Assembly (NCBI RefSeq): GCF_034190915.1
Contig: NW_026947507.1
Location: forward strand, 28,572,001 to 28,636,000
Reading direction: 5' to 3'
Origin: Cavia porcellus
Taxonomy: Eukaryota > Chordata > Mammalia > Rodentia > Caviidae
Length of the DNA stretch: 64,000 nucleotides
In this document: piece by piece, positions 22,337 to 35,647 of the stretch
Layout of the letters: the number at the start of each line of letters is the position of its first letter
Position numbering within the stretch: position 1 is the stretch's first letter
The notes under the pieces: model-generated
Databases searched by the model: none
Told to the model about the DNA's origin: nothing
The model's input: the letters and a program-made list of their open reading frames with translations, nothing else
Made by a program: the position numbers and the translations under genes

Positions 22337-22791
22337 GTGTGCCTTAGTTACTTTTCTTGTTGCTGAGACAAAATATCCAACACCCAAAGTTAGAGGAGGA
22401 AAGGTTTATTGAGGCTCCGGGTCTGGACGGTTTCAGTTCATAGCTGGCTGGCTCCAAGGCAGGCTGGCAATAGCAGAGGAGCTCCGCAGAGGAGAAACTG
22501 CTCATGGCCAGCAGAAGCCAGCAAAGTACCAAAGTAGCGAAGAAGCAGAAAGCAAGCATGTCAGCCCTCTTTCTGTCCCTTATATCTATCAGGCTTCGTG
22601 CCATTAAGGCAGGTAGCACTCACCCAGGTGGCCCTTCCCAAATGCACATCCAGAACTATTCTAAACCAATCTGTGGACTGATTCAGACTGTATGACCTAA
22701 TCCCAGCATCAAGCATTCCAGATCCAGCCATCTCTGAAAAGCCCCACCACATGAGGCTTTGGGGGAATATCCAAACATAAAGCATAACAAC
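22337..22791 (-). mobile_element. MaLR-type solo LTR, the best-preserved minus-strand copy
   Basis: On the + strand: TTACTTTTCTTGTTGCTGAG at the left, GGAGGAAAGGTTTATTGAGG, and TGAGGCTTTGGGGGAATATC to AAAGCATAACA at the right. The complement therefore begins TGTTATGCTTT like MST/MLT1-type MaLR LTRs. No internal viral region adjoins, so it is a solo LTR. Overlapping open frames on both strands (22344-22619, 22504-22695, 22561-22785) are shadows. Confidence 0.75.
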
Positions 22792-24017
22792 ATATCATTA
22801 GAGATTTACATTTTGTAGGTACAACGGATGTATCGGTGTATCCTTTTAAAACATTTGAATATCAGCAATTGCTGTCAGATTGTTTTCTATTAGAATTCAA
22901 ATGTATTTAAACAACAAAAATAAAGGTACACAATCATTTCAAATAAAAATCTTCAGTACTTAGAGATATTAGCACAACTTTCTGGTGTTCTAGCTTATTC
23001 ATATTAATAGACAATATTGATATAATTACTTAATTAGGTCAGGCCCAAAATTTATTAAAATTCTACAACCTTAGGGATTACTTTTTTCAATAAGATATTA
23101 ACTTTCCTTCTGACCTAATTTTTGTGTTCTTGGTAGATTCCTTATACAAGATTAAGTTACATTTTGAAAAACTGTGATCATTATGAAGCCTTCTATTTAA
23201 AACCTAAGTATCCAAGGAGCTAGATACTCCTAGTTGTAAAACTCATACATCTTGTTATCGGCATATACATACATGGTATTTCCTGCTATCAACTTGAATT
23301 TTCACTCTGAGCTTAGTGAAACACTCTAATTTTCAGTTTCTACTTTTGTACTATACATTAAACTACATCCACTGGGCATCTCTGATGATTAAAATTAAGT
23401 AGGTAAATTTCTCTTCACCCAGTATCCAAGCGGTGTCTTCTTTCTTGTCAAGGAGTCATATTTGTCAAAATCTGAGCTATTTCCCTCCTTGGAAAGCTAG
23501 CCACAGCAATTTAATGGATGCTGACAATACTTAGGACTTCAGGGATAACAAAGACTTTAGGTTTGCATTCATCCACAAGTTTGATAGATAACCCTGCTTG
23601 GAAAAATGGTAACAGCCAGTGGAGGGACCTCAAAGTCAGGAAACTCCTACACTTCTGGAAGGGTGGCAACAAACTTGTCTAGCCTCTTCTACAAAGTCAG
23701 TATTTTTCTAGACAACAACAATTGTGTTCTTTTCCCTGTAGGGAGACATTATCATCATCTCCTAAAAGCATTTGCTCAACCAATATATTTGATATGTTGC
23801 ACATACTAGATAGTTGGAGAATTAACTCTCAAAAATATCATGAACACACTTTTTCTTGTTTTGTCATGAATGTCCACATTCTCTGAACTCTGGGGTGCTA
23901 TTCCATTCTCCTTGTTTCTATTGAATTGGTTCTTCCTGCTTCCTCCTAACTTCTGCACTGTTTCTTAATGACCAGACACTACTCAAGTATGCTCGATAAT
24001 GGCTAGGTGTTTGTTTG

Positions 24018-24290
24018 TTCATTTTTTATTAGTGGGACACAATAACCAATATCCATAGTTACAAGTAGAAAGATTTATTTTAGCTCACAGTGTGTAGAGC
24101 TTTCCATCCATAGTCAGCTGGTTCCACAGTCGGGGAGCGTGGCAGAAGGGCACAGCAGAGGATCAACAGTTCAGGGCCTGGCAGGGAGGAGGCAGTATGC
24201 TTTTCTTTTTTTCCTTTTGTTCTGTCCTGGCTACAAGCCAATGTGACGCCCACACCTAGGATGGATCTTCCCTCTTCAGTAAATACGTCC
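24018..24290 (-). mobile_element. MaLR-type LTR fragment
   Basis: On the + strand: GTAGAAAGATTTATTTTAGCTCACAG, CAGCTGGTTCCACAG, GTGGCAGAAGGGCAC and GACGCCCACACCTAGGATGGAT. Same order as the 22337 copy but lacking the TGTTATG end. Confidence 0.6.
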
Positions 24291-24439
24291 CTCTATACTA
24301 AGAACTATGCTAATAGTACATTTGACAATTAATAAAACCATATTAACATAAAATTTTCATCCATAATTATTTGTTAGCAGGTTGAGTGCTACTATTACAT
24401 GTTTCTGACCATATTTATAATAACATACATTCACCATTA

Positions 24440-25190
24440 TAGTACAATAGAGAACAACTTCACAACCCTAAAAATCTGTTCTCTCACTGTGCATTTCTAC
24501 ATCATTACTCCTAGAAACCACTGACCTTTTTTAATACATACATGTTTTCTTTTCTTTTTCAGAATATCGTATAGTGGGAATAACATAGTATTTCACATTG
24601 GCTGTTTTTACCTATTTATGTGCATTTCAGTTTTTTCTGTTGCTGATCACGGGTTGATAGCACATTTATTTTTAGAGCTGAAAAATACTGCCTTGTCTGG
24701 ACAAAGTAGTTCATTCATTCATATCTTTGTTGCTACCAAGTGAAGTTTGTTTGAGTATACATTTTCAGATCTTGGAGTAAGTATCAAGAAGCACCAGTGA
24801 TGAGTTATATAGTTTAAGTATGTTTAATTTTGTAAAAGATCACCTAACTTCTAATATGGTTGGACCACTTTGCATTCAATTAGCTGTGAATGAGTTTCTG
24901 TTAGTCTGAATGCTTTCTAGTAGTTGGTGTTTAGTCATTATATGTCTACATTTTTAAAAAATTTGCATTTTCTTGATCACATGCAATTTAGAACAACTAT
25001 TCATTAGCCTGTTGGATATGTTTGTATCATCTTTGGTGAGATATCTGTTAAAGTCTTTTACTTAATTTCAAATTTTATTGAATGTTATTTTAAGATTAAT
25101 TTATAAGAGATTTTTATTTCAGATAACAGTTCTACATCAGATACGTTTTTTTCAAATTCTTTGCACAAAACTGAAAATTATCTTTTCATT
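24440..25190 (-). mobile_element. Old L1 fragment (3' part of ORF2 / 3' UTR)
   Basis: The + strand carries phrases typical of antisense L1, such as CATGCAATTTAGAACAACTATTC, TTGGTGAGATATCTGTTAAAGTC and TTTGCATTTTCTTGATCAC, which parallel the young L1 around 6290-6420. Many substitutions and indels; no frame survives. Confidence 0.65.
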
Positions 25191-25325
25191 TTCAGGTTCT
25201 GCCTAAACAGTTTTAGAACTTCTGTAGCCAGTCAATCCAAAGTTTCCCCAAATTCCTCCCACAAACTAATTCCAAAATTCCACATATCAGTGTGGATGTA
25301 TTGTTCTCACTTTTTTAGTACCAAT

Positions 25326-25690
25326 TTTCTGCATTAGTTAGTTTTTCCTTTTCCAGTACTGAAAAAAAAAATACTTGACACAACTGAAAGGAGAAGAAGA
25401 TTTTATTTTTGGCTCAAGATTCAGAGAACTCAGTCCAGGGACAACTATTTGAAATACAGACACATCATGGTGGAAGGGCACGGTGGAGCAGACCTGCTTA
25501 GTTCTGATAACAAGGCAGCAGGGCAGGTAAACAGAGCCAGGAAAGAAGACACCACAGGCCAGATATAGTATCCAGCGTTACACATCTGTGACCCACCCTG
25601 ACATTCTAGAAGTGGGCTTTTCTAATGTCTTAGGTAGCTTCTGAGCCATCAGGTTAACAATTAAGCTTAATTAATGATAGCAAAACCAAC
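25326..25690 (-). mobile_element. MaLR-type LTR, degenerate
   Basis: TTAGTTAGTTTTTCCTTTTCCAG, AGATTTTATTTTTGGCTCAAG, CATCATGGTGGAAGGGCACG and AAGTGGGCTTTTC blocks lie in the order of the minus-strand MaLR LTRs. Confidence 0.6.
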
Positions 25691-26097
25691 TTTTATATTA
25701 ACCACAATAATTGTTTTACAATATTGATGCAACTATTGATGGCCACTTGAAAGATACCATGCATCTTATTTCATACATTTTATGTATAATATTTCATTAG
25801 TAAGATTGATGTATTCAAAATACTAGTTTGGTTAAGATATTCTGCAGTTATGTAAATAAAAATTTTAATATAATTTTCTTATAATTTTTTTCATTTTATC
25901 ATCAGAGTGTATATTGCTTATGAAATGAGTTAGAGAGCATTTACTGTTCCAAAATTTGGAGACTGTATGCAAAATTATTAATGTTTTTAAAATATGTTTC
26001 ATAGCAATCATCATTAAAACTATATGTAATGACTTTTTCTGTTATTTTTTGGATGTTTTAGCGAGTAGTTAAGTTTCTTTAATTATACATAGGGCTA

Positions 26098-26480
26098 TTG
26101 TGTTGGTTACTTTTCTTTTGTTGCTGAGGCAAAATACTTAAACCCAAAATTAAGTAAGGAAATGTTTGTTTAGCACACAGTTTGTGCAGGTGTCAGTCCA
26201 TAATCAGCTGGCTCCTAGGCAGAGTGGCACATGGCAGACAGCAAAAGTTCACAGCAGCAGAATACAGCACAAGCAACAAGAGAGAAAGCGAAAGAGAGAA
26301 AATTATTTCTGTCCTTTATATTGTGTGTAGGCCACAAAACTTTCCTTTATATTGTGTGTAAACTCACACTCAGAATCCCAGCATTGCACCACGAGTCATT
26401 CACAAACTCTAAAGCCCACCTCCATGACTGCATAGCTTTGGGGGTCAGATCTTACTACTCATTAATCTTTCATGTTTTCT
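26098..26480 (-). mobile_element. MaLR-type LTR
   Basis: TGTTGGTTACTTTTCTTTTGTTGCTGAGGCAAAATAC, CAGCTGGCTCCTAGGCAGAG, GTGGCACATGGCAG and CATAGCTTTGGGGGTCAGAT. About 60% of the right end is preserved. The open frame 26231-26524 is carried by this repeat. Confidence 0.7.
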
Positions 26481-26754
26481 CTTTTGCATTAGAAACTTTA
26501 ACAGTTTCATCAAAGTTATTTTAAAATCCTTGTTTATCAGAAAGAGCTGGGTCATATCTGAGTTTGCTTCTAATAATGGATTGTTTTATGTAGTTAGCCT
26601 TTTTAAAAACTTTGTCATGCTTTGCAATTTCCTGTTGAAATTTACAGAGATGGAAAGGCATACAGTATTTTAAATACTTGAATAAACATAATTTTTTCTA
26701 TTCTGGCTGAAAAAAAGTTGTGGCTCACATTTACTTTACCTATCGATATCACAG

Positions 26755-27160
26755 GTGTCTTATTTACTATCCCACTGCTGAAACGAAATGCCCAACATTC
26801 ACAAATTAAAAGAGGAAAGGTTTATTTTGGTTCACAATTGGTAGACATTTCAGTGCATACTAGGTTGGCTCCAATGTAGGGTGGCATGACACAGGGTCTG
26901 GCAGAAGGGAAACAGTCCATGGCCTGCCAGGCTGGAAGCATCTGACTTCCTTCCACTTTGTTTTTTATTCTGCACAGGCTGTAAACCTATTGGACGGTGC
27001 CACACACAGAGAATGGGGCTTCCCGTTATCCATCTGTTGAGTGGATTAAGTTATCACACCATCCTATGTCACACACCAATGGTGCAGGCACCTCTAAGAA
27101 CCCTGACCTATCAGAGCATGAGGCTTTGGGGAGACAGCTAGGTATAAATCATAACAAGAA
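26755..27160 (-). mobile_element. MaLR-type LTR
   Basis: AGGAAAGGTTTATTTTGGTTCACA, GGTTGGCTCCAATGTAGGGTGG and TGAGGCTTTGGGGAGACAG to AAATCATAACA. The complement starts TGTTATGATTT, so the LTR end is intact. Lies 275 bp from the previous LTR in the same orientation. Confidence 0.7.
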
Positions 27161-30100
27161 GCTTCAAACTTGTCTTGCATTTTTTCTTTTCTGTTCTTGG
27201 CTTTGGGGCTTCTCTTTCTCCTGTTTGTCAGAAACAACATGGCTTTGATAGGTCTTTCTGTGCTACTTGCTGTTGATACTATTAGAGGGGACAAGTTAAG
27301 GTGGGATGGACGAATGGCAAGCAGTCATTTTCTAATTTTCTAGATTAAGCCTTTATTCCTCAATGCGCCTGTTTTAGGGATGTTGTTTTAATGTGTCTCT
27401 GTTTCTTCTCCAGCACATAGGGATTTTCTTCCCTTTCTTCTCGAACTACATGGTTCCTACTCTGTTTTATGGGAGCTCTATACCTTACCAGTTGTGGCCT
27501 TGGTTTTTAGTTAATTGGCTGGTTATGTGATTTTCTTGGGTGAAATAAAAAATATGGAGGAGATTGGAGCTAGCAGAGTTCTGTTCTGTTTGTCAAGAGA
27601 GTGTTTTGATATTTTGTTCAGGCTTTTGTTTAAGGATGGGAATGATTTTCAATCTCTGCACTTTGGAACTGAAACTGGAAGTCTTTGAAAATGCATTTAA
27701 AATGCAGCTTACCACATAGTTGTGAGTGCTGGTTATTAGAGTACAATTTGTTAGACTATAATGCTGACATATTACCTTTTGAATGAAAACTTGACACTGT
27801 GACTAGTACAAGAAAAAAGTTTGGTGGTATTTTCTTCTTATAAGTACTATGGATGTTCCAGGGTAATCATCTGATGATTCAGGTTTTCTTGAGACTAATA
27901 AGACAAATATCTAAACATGCTGTTAATGTTACACCTCTAAAAGTGGGAAAGCCAAATATCTGAATTTTTCTGCATCATTTAGATGTTTATACTTCCTGTT
28001 TCAAGGCTTAAAACTATATAACTTGATATGTACTTACTTCTGACTGCCTTAACAGGCCAAAATATCAGCCATATGCATTTTGTAACATGAGTAGCACTAT
28101 CGTTTTAACCATTTCTTCTGATCTAGCAAATTCCAGCACCAGAAAGGCGTCCCAGGCTTTTGTCAGTGGTTGCACAGATGAGTTGAGTTGGGAGATCTGC
28201 TCCATCAGCACAGGAGCAGCTTTGTAATTTTCTGAATAATTAATTAAAACGGAGACTTACAGTTCTCCTAACTTTTCAAAAATTGATTTTTCTTAGCAGC
28301 ATTTCTTAAAACTATTTTAAAATCTTGAGCTTAATTATGAAAATATAAATTTCATAAAGTCACTAATTAGTAAACAAAATAATGTAAGCACATCATGGCT
28401 TAGGAAGAAAGATGATGGAAACATTTTATATAATTTTAGCCAGAAACCATTTTATTGGCTTTAAGTATGTCTTGATTCTAAACAGTATGGGGAATTTACA
28501 CTTAGAATATTATCATTTTTTTGTTCTTTCGTTGTGGGATTAAAGAAATAAAAGTATATTGATGCACATAACTTTTCTAAGAATGTTGTATTTTTGTTTA
28601 TACATAGATAAAAGGAAGAATAACCTTGTAAGCTAGATTATAGCTTCCTACAGGAATTTGAGTTGCTGAGATTTACTTTGTGAGACATTCTTGAATATTT
28701 TGAGCATTCCCCAGAGTATCTGCATGTAATTCTTAAGAAAATTTAACTTTATAATGCAGGTTATTCTTACATAGCACTAAGTGTAAGATTTCAATCAAAT
28801 ATTTCATTTCCAGAATAGTAACTGCAGCAGCAAGAAACAACAACAGCAAAAAAAAGTTCAGCAATGTATGGTGCTTTGTACTGAGCTAATTTGTTTTCTA
28901 CAAATTATAGATAAAATCCAAATTAAATTGTTTAATTACTCAGTTATTTTTGAACAGTGCTATTTATTTTTTCTAAAATATATTTATGTATTTTCCGTAT
29001 ATATCTATATATTTGGGCAGTAAAAATTGTTATTGCTTCAACATGAAAACTTTTAGTTTTTTCTTTCAAAAATTAGTCACCAATATTGAAGGCAGTTGGT
29101 ACTGTCATAATTTGTAACAATTTGTGACCTAATTCATATGCTTACACTTAATATTTTATAGGAATACCTTATTAAAATTATTTTTCTATTTTTACATTTA
29201 TATTAGTATACAAGCATACATTTGTTTCATATTTAAAAATATTAGTCACTTATCTTTGATTAATATTTAAAAACTTTTATAATGTAGTTCATTAACCAAT
29301 GACGACCTGTTAACCAAATGCTATTCCATAATTATGGTATTCTTTTTCAATGTATTTATAAACCATCCATCTCAAAGTGCCTATGTATTAACATAATAAA
29401 AGAGAGTATTCTGTAGAAATTATAGCAATTTAAACCTTGCTACTCAGACATCCTTTTGTTCTCTTTTGGAACAAAGCTTACCCTCACCACATTCCATTGA
29501 TTTTCTTCAATGATATTAAACTGTCTTTAAAATTTTTTCATGCATGTGGATTACTCATGAGATGTAGGCAGGAAATTACTTTACGTGATACATCTGGGAA
29601 ATTATTATTATTATCATTTAGACATTTATATTGTGATCATCTAGAATATCAGATAATAAAATAAATTGAAAGGAGAGCACTAACTATGTTGTTTCAAAAA
29701 AGCCTTCTAAATAGTTCCAGTTAAGGTTCTTCAAACTTTCCATTAAAATTTACACCTTCAATTAATGTCTCTTATTGTGTTCTGAAGAGGTTTAAAACTT
29801 AAAAGAATTTCACAGAGAATGTGCATTTGCCTATTCGCTGTCAGAGCTCCGTGATCATGGCCCAATTTAGTTAGAGCCCAAATGTTTATCATTATATTTA
29901 TTTTTCAAATAAGTTTTACATATAATAGTTACACATGTTACAATTCAGAATTAGATGTTTTAACTGCACTTATTTTGAGCTATTATAAACTTAACAATAA
30001 AGTAAGATGGAATATGGAGATAATGATATAAATGCATTCATGAAGATTTATTTTTATTGAGATATCCATTTATATCAGTGAGTAATTTATCTTATTTTTG

Positions 30101-31334
30101 TTTTGAAACATGATACGTCATAGTTGTAGATTTTGCTGCAAGTTTTCAAACTTCATTAAAATTGTTAAATGTGCTTAAGTTTGTCTGTAAGTCAGTACTA
30201 TAGTACATCCCACCGAAGAACATGAAATACTTGTTTTGCCAGTATAAAATTTAAACTACTTAATTACCAGTAATTATATAAAAGTAGTACTAATAATAGT
30301 AGTGGTAATACAAGTGATAATAGTAATTAAGATAATTGAAAAGTAAAAAAGAAATGACTATGTTCTTGTTATTTAATTGAACTGATAAATTTATTTTCAT
30401 GGATTCTGATAGAAGTATATCTATTTTCCATTATGAAGTTACTATAAAGAATTGCCTTTTATATATGCCCATGAGTCATGTTAATAGATTTTGGATAATA
30501 TTTTGTAGTCTTAGTGTGTGTTAACATTGCCAATATTAATTATTTTATATAGTAATCAATTTATGAGTACTCTCTAAAAATTTCATCATTTTTTAACTTC
30601 TCATGAATTCCAAATAATGCATTTAAGTAAAACACTCACAACAGTCCTCATACTAACTGTGACACTAAGAAATTCTCTTTCTGATGAGGAAAAATAGAAT
30701 ATATTCTAGTATTGTTATTAGTGGAAAATCTGTAATATAAGAAATGAGAGAAAGACACATAAGATGGAAGGCATAACCTATTGCTACTAGCAAATATAAT
30801 TATCTCTAGAAATGCTAACAGAAACTGAAAATGAAAGTAAAAATGAAGAAAATCTGAATATAGATTAAATGTAGGAAATAAATTGCATTCTTGTATACAA
30901 ATGAGCATTTTGACAATGTAAGCAGACAGAAATTTTAGTTTTAAATAGAATGAATATCTCTGACTATAGGAATTAGTCAGGAATTCACAAAAATAAAGAG
31001 TAAATAATGTAATTTAAAACTGCAAAATAAAATTTGCAAATTAACAAAATACTAATTGTGGAACAGTGATATCTGGAGTTGGCTAGAGCACTAAAATGAG
31101 AACCTACACAGGAAGAGTTATATAAACATGATAATTCTGAGATTGGCTTTCATCTGAAGCCTCTAAAACATTCATAATGTTTCATTTTGCATGACTTCTT
31201 CTGAACATACATATTAATATAATAATCTTAAGATAACAAAATGATTATGTTGCACAGTCATCTTTTGAGGAAAAATAACATAGAAATCTGGAAAAAACGT
31301 AATCTCCAGTAACATAAGTGAATTGTCAGTGTTT
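27161..31334. other. Intronic sequence, nothing recognised
   Basis: AT-rich, with no repeat family or exon identified. A short block at about 28125-28215, with CCAGCACCAGAAAGGCGTCCC, is somewhat GC-richer than its context but has no coding signal. Confidence 0.45.
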
Positions 31335-31790
31335 TACACCTGAGAAAACCAGCTTCAGGAAAGAAATTCATTTTGGCTCATGATTTTAAAGGTTTTAATC
31401 CATTGTCATTTGACACCATTGTTTCAGGGGTTGAGCTGAGGAACAATATCCTACTGGAGAATCTGTTGAAGCAAAGCTGCTCACAGTGTGGTGTTAAGAA
31501 GTAGAGGAAAAAAGAGAGGAAAAAAGGGTCAGGGGTAAAATATACTTTTTAATGGCATAATCTTAGTGACCTACTTCTTACAACCCAGCTTCACCTTTAA
31601 AAGTTTCCACCACCTCCTTCTCATGGTTCATTAATCTGTGAACCAATGAAGGAATTAATGTGGTGATGAGGTAGGGATCCTCATGACCTAGTTATCTTCC
31701 AGTCACTTTGTCTCTGAACCCTGCCACGCTGAGGAGCCAGCCTGCATTGTATGAGCTCTTGAATGATATGCAGACCTAAATCGTAACATA
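31335..31790 (-). mobile_element. MaLR-type LTR, degenerate
   Basis: CACCTGAGAAAACCAGCTTCAGG, AAATTCATTTTGGCTCATG, GTTTTAATCCATTGTCA, ACCACCTCCTTCTCATGG and TAATCTGTGAACCAATGAAGG fit the reversed MaLR order. The right end is eroded near AAATCGTAACA. Confidence 0.6.
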
Positions 31791-32184
31791 TAACATATAC
31801 AGATTTAAACTATTAAATTATGTTTAAAATATTAAAATAGTGTATTAAGACCTCCACTATATGACTATTATTTCCCAAACCTACATACAAACATGAACAA
31901 TTTTCTTCTGTAAAACATTAATATGTATAAAATTCATATTTTGCCTAAATTATAAAAGAAATTTATTTGAAACAAGCTGATTTTTAAAAACTTACTATTA
32001 AAGAATTACTAAACTCAATAGTGTTTTTTTTTTATTTTAAAGAGAACAAAACAGTGTGTGTTGGTATTTTTAAATGAGTAAGAATGGAAGATAGAGGCAA
32101 TTTAGTTGTCCAAACAATACTAATAGAAACTTTTCTTTTCAATTAATTAAGAGAAATCGGTAATATTATTATCATATATTTTCC

Positions 32185-32420
32185 CTTCTTTTTTTTTTTT
32201 TTTCTATTTTCCCCCATCCCATTTGTTTTGAACAATTCTTTCCCATTTTACTACATGGGTTGTATATTTTGAATCTTATGTACTCTTTCAGATTTTCACA
32301 CTAGGGAAAAATATGGTATTTACACATGTGGGTCTGATTTTTTTCACTTATGAGTTTGGGCTAAAATTTATAAACTTACAGTCAAGTATATCTTGTTTAT
32401 ACTCCACTTTTACATAAAAA
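32185..32420 (-). mobile_element. L1 3' end fragment
   Basis: T-rich start, CATCCCATTTGTTTTG, TTACACATGTGGGTCTGATTTTTTTCACTTATGAGTTTGG. The last part parallels the young L1 at 5818-5856 (complement of the ORF2 C-terminus). Truncated at the 5' end. Confidence 0.65.
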
Positions 32421-32738
32421 GTCAGAACTTTAACAACTGGGATAGAAAAAGGAGAAAAGCAAGAATGAAAAAGAATATACACATGTAGATTTACATATAT
32501 ATGTATGTATATACATGCAAGATACATAACTATACTACTAATCTGTTAGTTCATCAAAAATATGTTTGTGTTTTCATTGTTTGATTGTTTGGACATTGTT
32601 TATGCCTAAATCTTGTAACCTGAACTACTTCTAACATAACAATATTAATAACTAGTATTAATTTCTTACTATTTTTTAAATTCTGTATTGGTTCTATCTT
32701 CTTTTCTGCTTTGCTTTTTAAAATAAAAAAAATTAAAC

Positions 32739-32945
32739 AAAAAGTCAGGACCATTTATACTAAATGCCTCTTTATATGCTCTCTTTGTCAGCACATATAC
32801 TAAATGCCTCTTTATCTCATCAGATAATTCATGTCTGAAATGAAATCATATAGTTTGTCAAGGTTTGTATCAGAAGTTTTTCATAGTGGCCATACATCAT
32901 CTCGTCAACTAAAGTGGCATTTAGTACAACTGGTCCTGACTTTTT
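32739..32945. repeat. 30-bp inverted repeat with 147-bp spacer holding a U6-like piece
   Basis: Arm 32739-32768 and the reverse complement of 32916-32945 agree at 28 of 30 bases, including AAAAAGTCAGGACCA and TACTAAATGCC. The spacer repeats ATACTAAATGCCTCTTTAT (32757-32775 and 32797-32815, offset 40 bp). Not an annotated transposon terminus that I recognise. Confidence 0.85.
32779..32805 (+). pseudogene. U6 snRNA-like 5' fragment
   Basis: GCTCTCTTTGTCAGCACATA and following bases agree with about 24 of 27 positions at the 5' end of U6 snRNA (GTGCTCGCTTCGGCAGCACATATACTAAAA, known). Similarity stops right after TACTAAA, so only the first ~30 nt are present. It has no pol III promoter of its own here. 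Chance similarity is possible because the match is short. Confidence 0.45.
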
Positions 32946-33100
32946 AAGTAAAACTAGAATCAAAACAAGATCTACTTCACGGTAAGCCTTATAAATTTTA
33001 ACTAACATAGCTAAATTAATTATAAATTGCATAGTGTACCATGCTACACACACAATTATATTTAGAGGTTGTGTTTTCAATAGACAGTCACTCATAGAAT

Positions 33101-33170
33101 TTTTCCCAATATTAATAAATATAATAACTTTATATAACTTTTCCCAATATTAATAAATATAATAACTTTA
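33101..33170. repeat. 38-bp tandem duplication
   Basis: TTTTCCCAATATTAATAAAT and the following ATAATAACTTTA occur at 33101-33132 and 33139-33170, identical over 32 bases, offset 38 bp. Confidence 0.9.
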
Positions 33171-35285
33171 ATAACTCAGTTACCATTGCAAATTTAATAA
33201 ATGACGCTAGTGACAAGACAGGTTTTAATAAATAAAAACAGATATGCATGTTCTTAGTAGTTCAAACATAATATTTTCCTACAGTTTTAATTTTATAGTT
33301 CTGAAATACTATAAAATGTTCAATAGATAAAATATTACACGTAAATTATTATTTTAATGTCTAAATATTGGATATAAATCAACTAGTAAGATATGATAGT
33401 TATAAAATAAATTTAATTTGGATGTCTAGTGCCTAACAACAGAAACATACCAAAAGAAATAGTTATAATTAGGCACAAGATATACTATTTGGGACCACAA
33501 GTTGTCTGACAGATGTATGTATAGGTAATACAAATAAGACCATTGAACAAACATAAAGTGATGTAGATGGTAGATGGCTATCGAAAACTAAAGAAAGGAA
33601 AAAAAACAAATCTAGTTCGGTGCTTATTTTCACTTGCTTTACCTGCTGTAACAGGAAAACAAATTCTTCAAGCTGAGTTATATAGCATTAATGTAAACAA
33701 TATTACAGACTTTGTAATGGCTATTCAAGATTGAGTAGACCAATTTTTGTCATGATTTAAAAATAATAAAGATAATACTTTTAAGAGATTTTAAATTAAT
33801 TTTATTTTGTAATGTAAGATGATAAAATTAAAAACTTAAACCAACATGACTAAACTGGTTACTTTCTCTTTATTCTGCAAACATTATGTCACTTTGAATA
33901 TGAGTCCCTTAAATTGCAGGGGTTTTTTTTGTTATTTCCCTTTTTCTTTCTTATGTCTATATATTTTTACAGTTTTACTGCTTCTCGTTTTTATAAAGTT
34001 TTTTTTTTTTTTTCACCTCTTTTAAAACTCCTACTTTGGAATTTGTGTCCCAAGACAGAAAAGATGTATCAAGAGCATCAAGCAGGAAGCCTGCTTCCCA
34101 TCTGCTTTTTCTAAATATAATCATTGTACTTATTCATTTCCTAGACTTCCATTTCTGTCTTTTGGGAGAACCTGATCCAATTCTAACCTACATGCTGCTT
34201 GGACTCCTGCTTTTCTACACATTTTTAGGACTTCAATTGCTGTGCTAAAAGGCACAGCTGAAGCAAAGAACTAAGATAAAAACAAAATTGGATTAAGCCA
34301 AATATTGAACAAATGCCATCACTTAAAATGGCTAGGGTGCACAGTATAAAGATCTACAGCGACAAAAGGGAACACAGTTTTATGTGGGAATGCATAAAGT
34401 GGAGCTAATGAACCCCCAGATATAAAAGCACATTATTACCCAGGAAAAAGCACAGGGTGAGTGTGAAGGAGAATCTCACACCAGTGAAGTGTTGAAAAGG
34501 TTCCAGCTGCTCTCTGAACATTCTCTTCTTTGCAGAGTTTAGTGAAGTTTTCTCTGTGATAAAACTGCAAGGACAAGAGGCAGCCTAGAAAAGGACAGGT
34601 AGTGTGATACAGAAGGGGAGAGTGAATTCAGAGACCCAGCACTGCTGCCAGCCACTGAAAATGGGATTCCACGCTGGGAGGAGCTAGAATTGAAACAGTT
34701 TAGGAAAGGCAGCGGGGATTCCACACCAAAGAGGAAACTTACTTACCTTGATTTAATCTGAAGGTTATTCCTCAACACAACCTTGACATCATATTTTAAC
34801 ATCCACTGAAATGTGATTTTTGTCACTTTAAGAAGTGCTGATCTAGGATTGTAAAGCAGAATTAAATAAAACAGGATTTGCTTTTATTGATGTATATGTA
34901 AGTGAAAATGATTTTAGGGCATTTAATATAGGGCTTTTTAAAAAGTGTAAAGAAACAAAGTGAAGAGGGAGAGATTGGCTGACTAGCTGCCACTGTAACC
35001 TGAACTACCAGCAAGTCTTTCTTTATGTACAAGAGTTACCAGCAGGACATTCTTTCCAATGCATTTAACTGTATCATGGGCCCCTTAATGATTGGACTCT
35101 GGGAGATTTATTCAAACACGACAAATTCATTCTGTCATGGAGGATTAATCCTAATGGACAGTGAACCAGAGGCCTGTGACTGATCCCAGTTGATTTTCCT
35201 CCTCAGGGGAATGAGATCTGATTATTCTAACTACTTGGTCTTGAGACTAGAGCCCACAATTGACAGTTAAGACATTTTCTAAATC

Positions 35286-35430
35286 GAGGTGTGGTGACAC
35301 ACTCTTGTATTCCCAGCTCAAGAGAAGCTGAAGTAGGAGGTCTATTGCAAATTTGAGACCAGCCTGGGCTACAAAGTGAGCTCAAAGTCAGCCTGGACTG
35401 CATATTGAGACCCTGTCTTCAAAAGATAGA
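35286..35430 (+). mobile_element. B1-like SINE
   Basis: GAGGTGTGGTGACACACTC, TGTATTCCCAGCTC, GAGACCAGCCTGGGCTACAAAG and GAGACCCTGTCTTCAAAAG, the 7SL-type order with the internal duplication of the GCC-AGCCTGG block. Moderately diverged. Confidence 0.9.
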
Positions 35431-35609
35431 AAAAGACACTTTCCGTTATACTATGTATGAAAATTTTATCTATGACTTCATATTGTCCTTAAAGAGAATT
35501 AACTGAGAATCATCAAACCCATATAATCATTTATGTATTTTTACAGCAATTAATTTAAACATTGAGTTATAGTTTTTGTATGCCTAGGAATATGTGAACA
35601 TGCATGTCT

Positions 35610-35611
<2 letters not shown>

Positions 35612-35646
<35 letters not shown>
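35612..35646. repeat. (TG)n microsatellite
   Basis: About 17 TG units. Confidence 0.97.
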
Positions 35647-35647
<1 letters not shown>

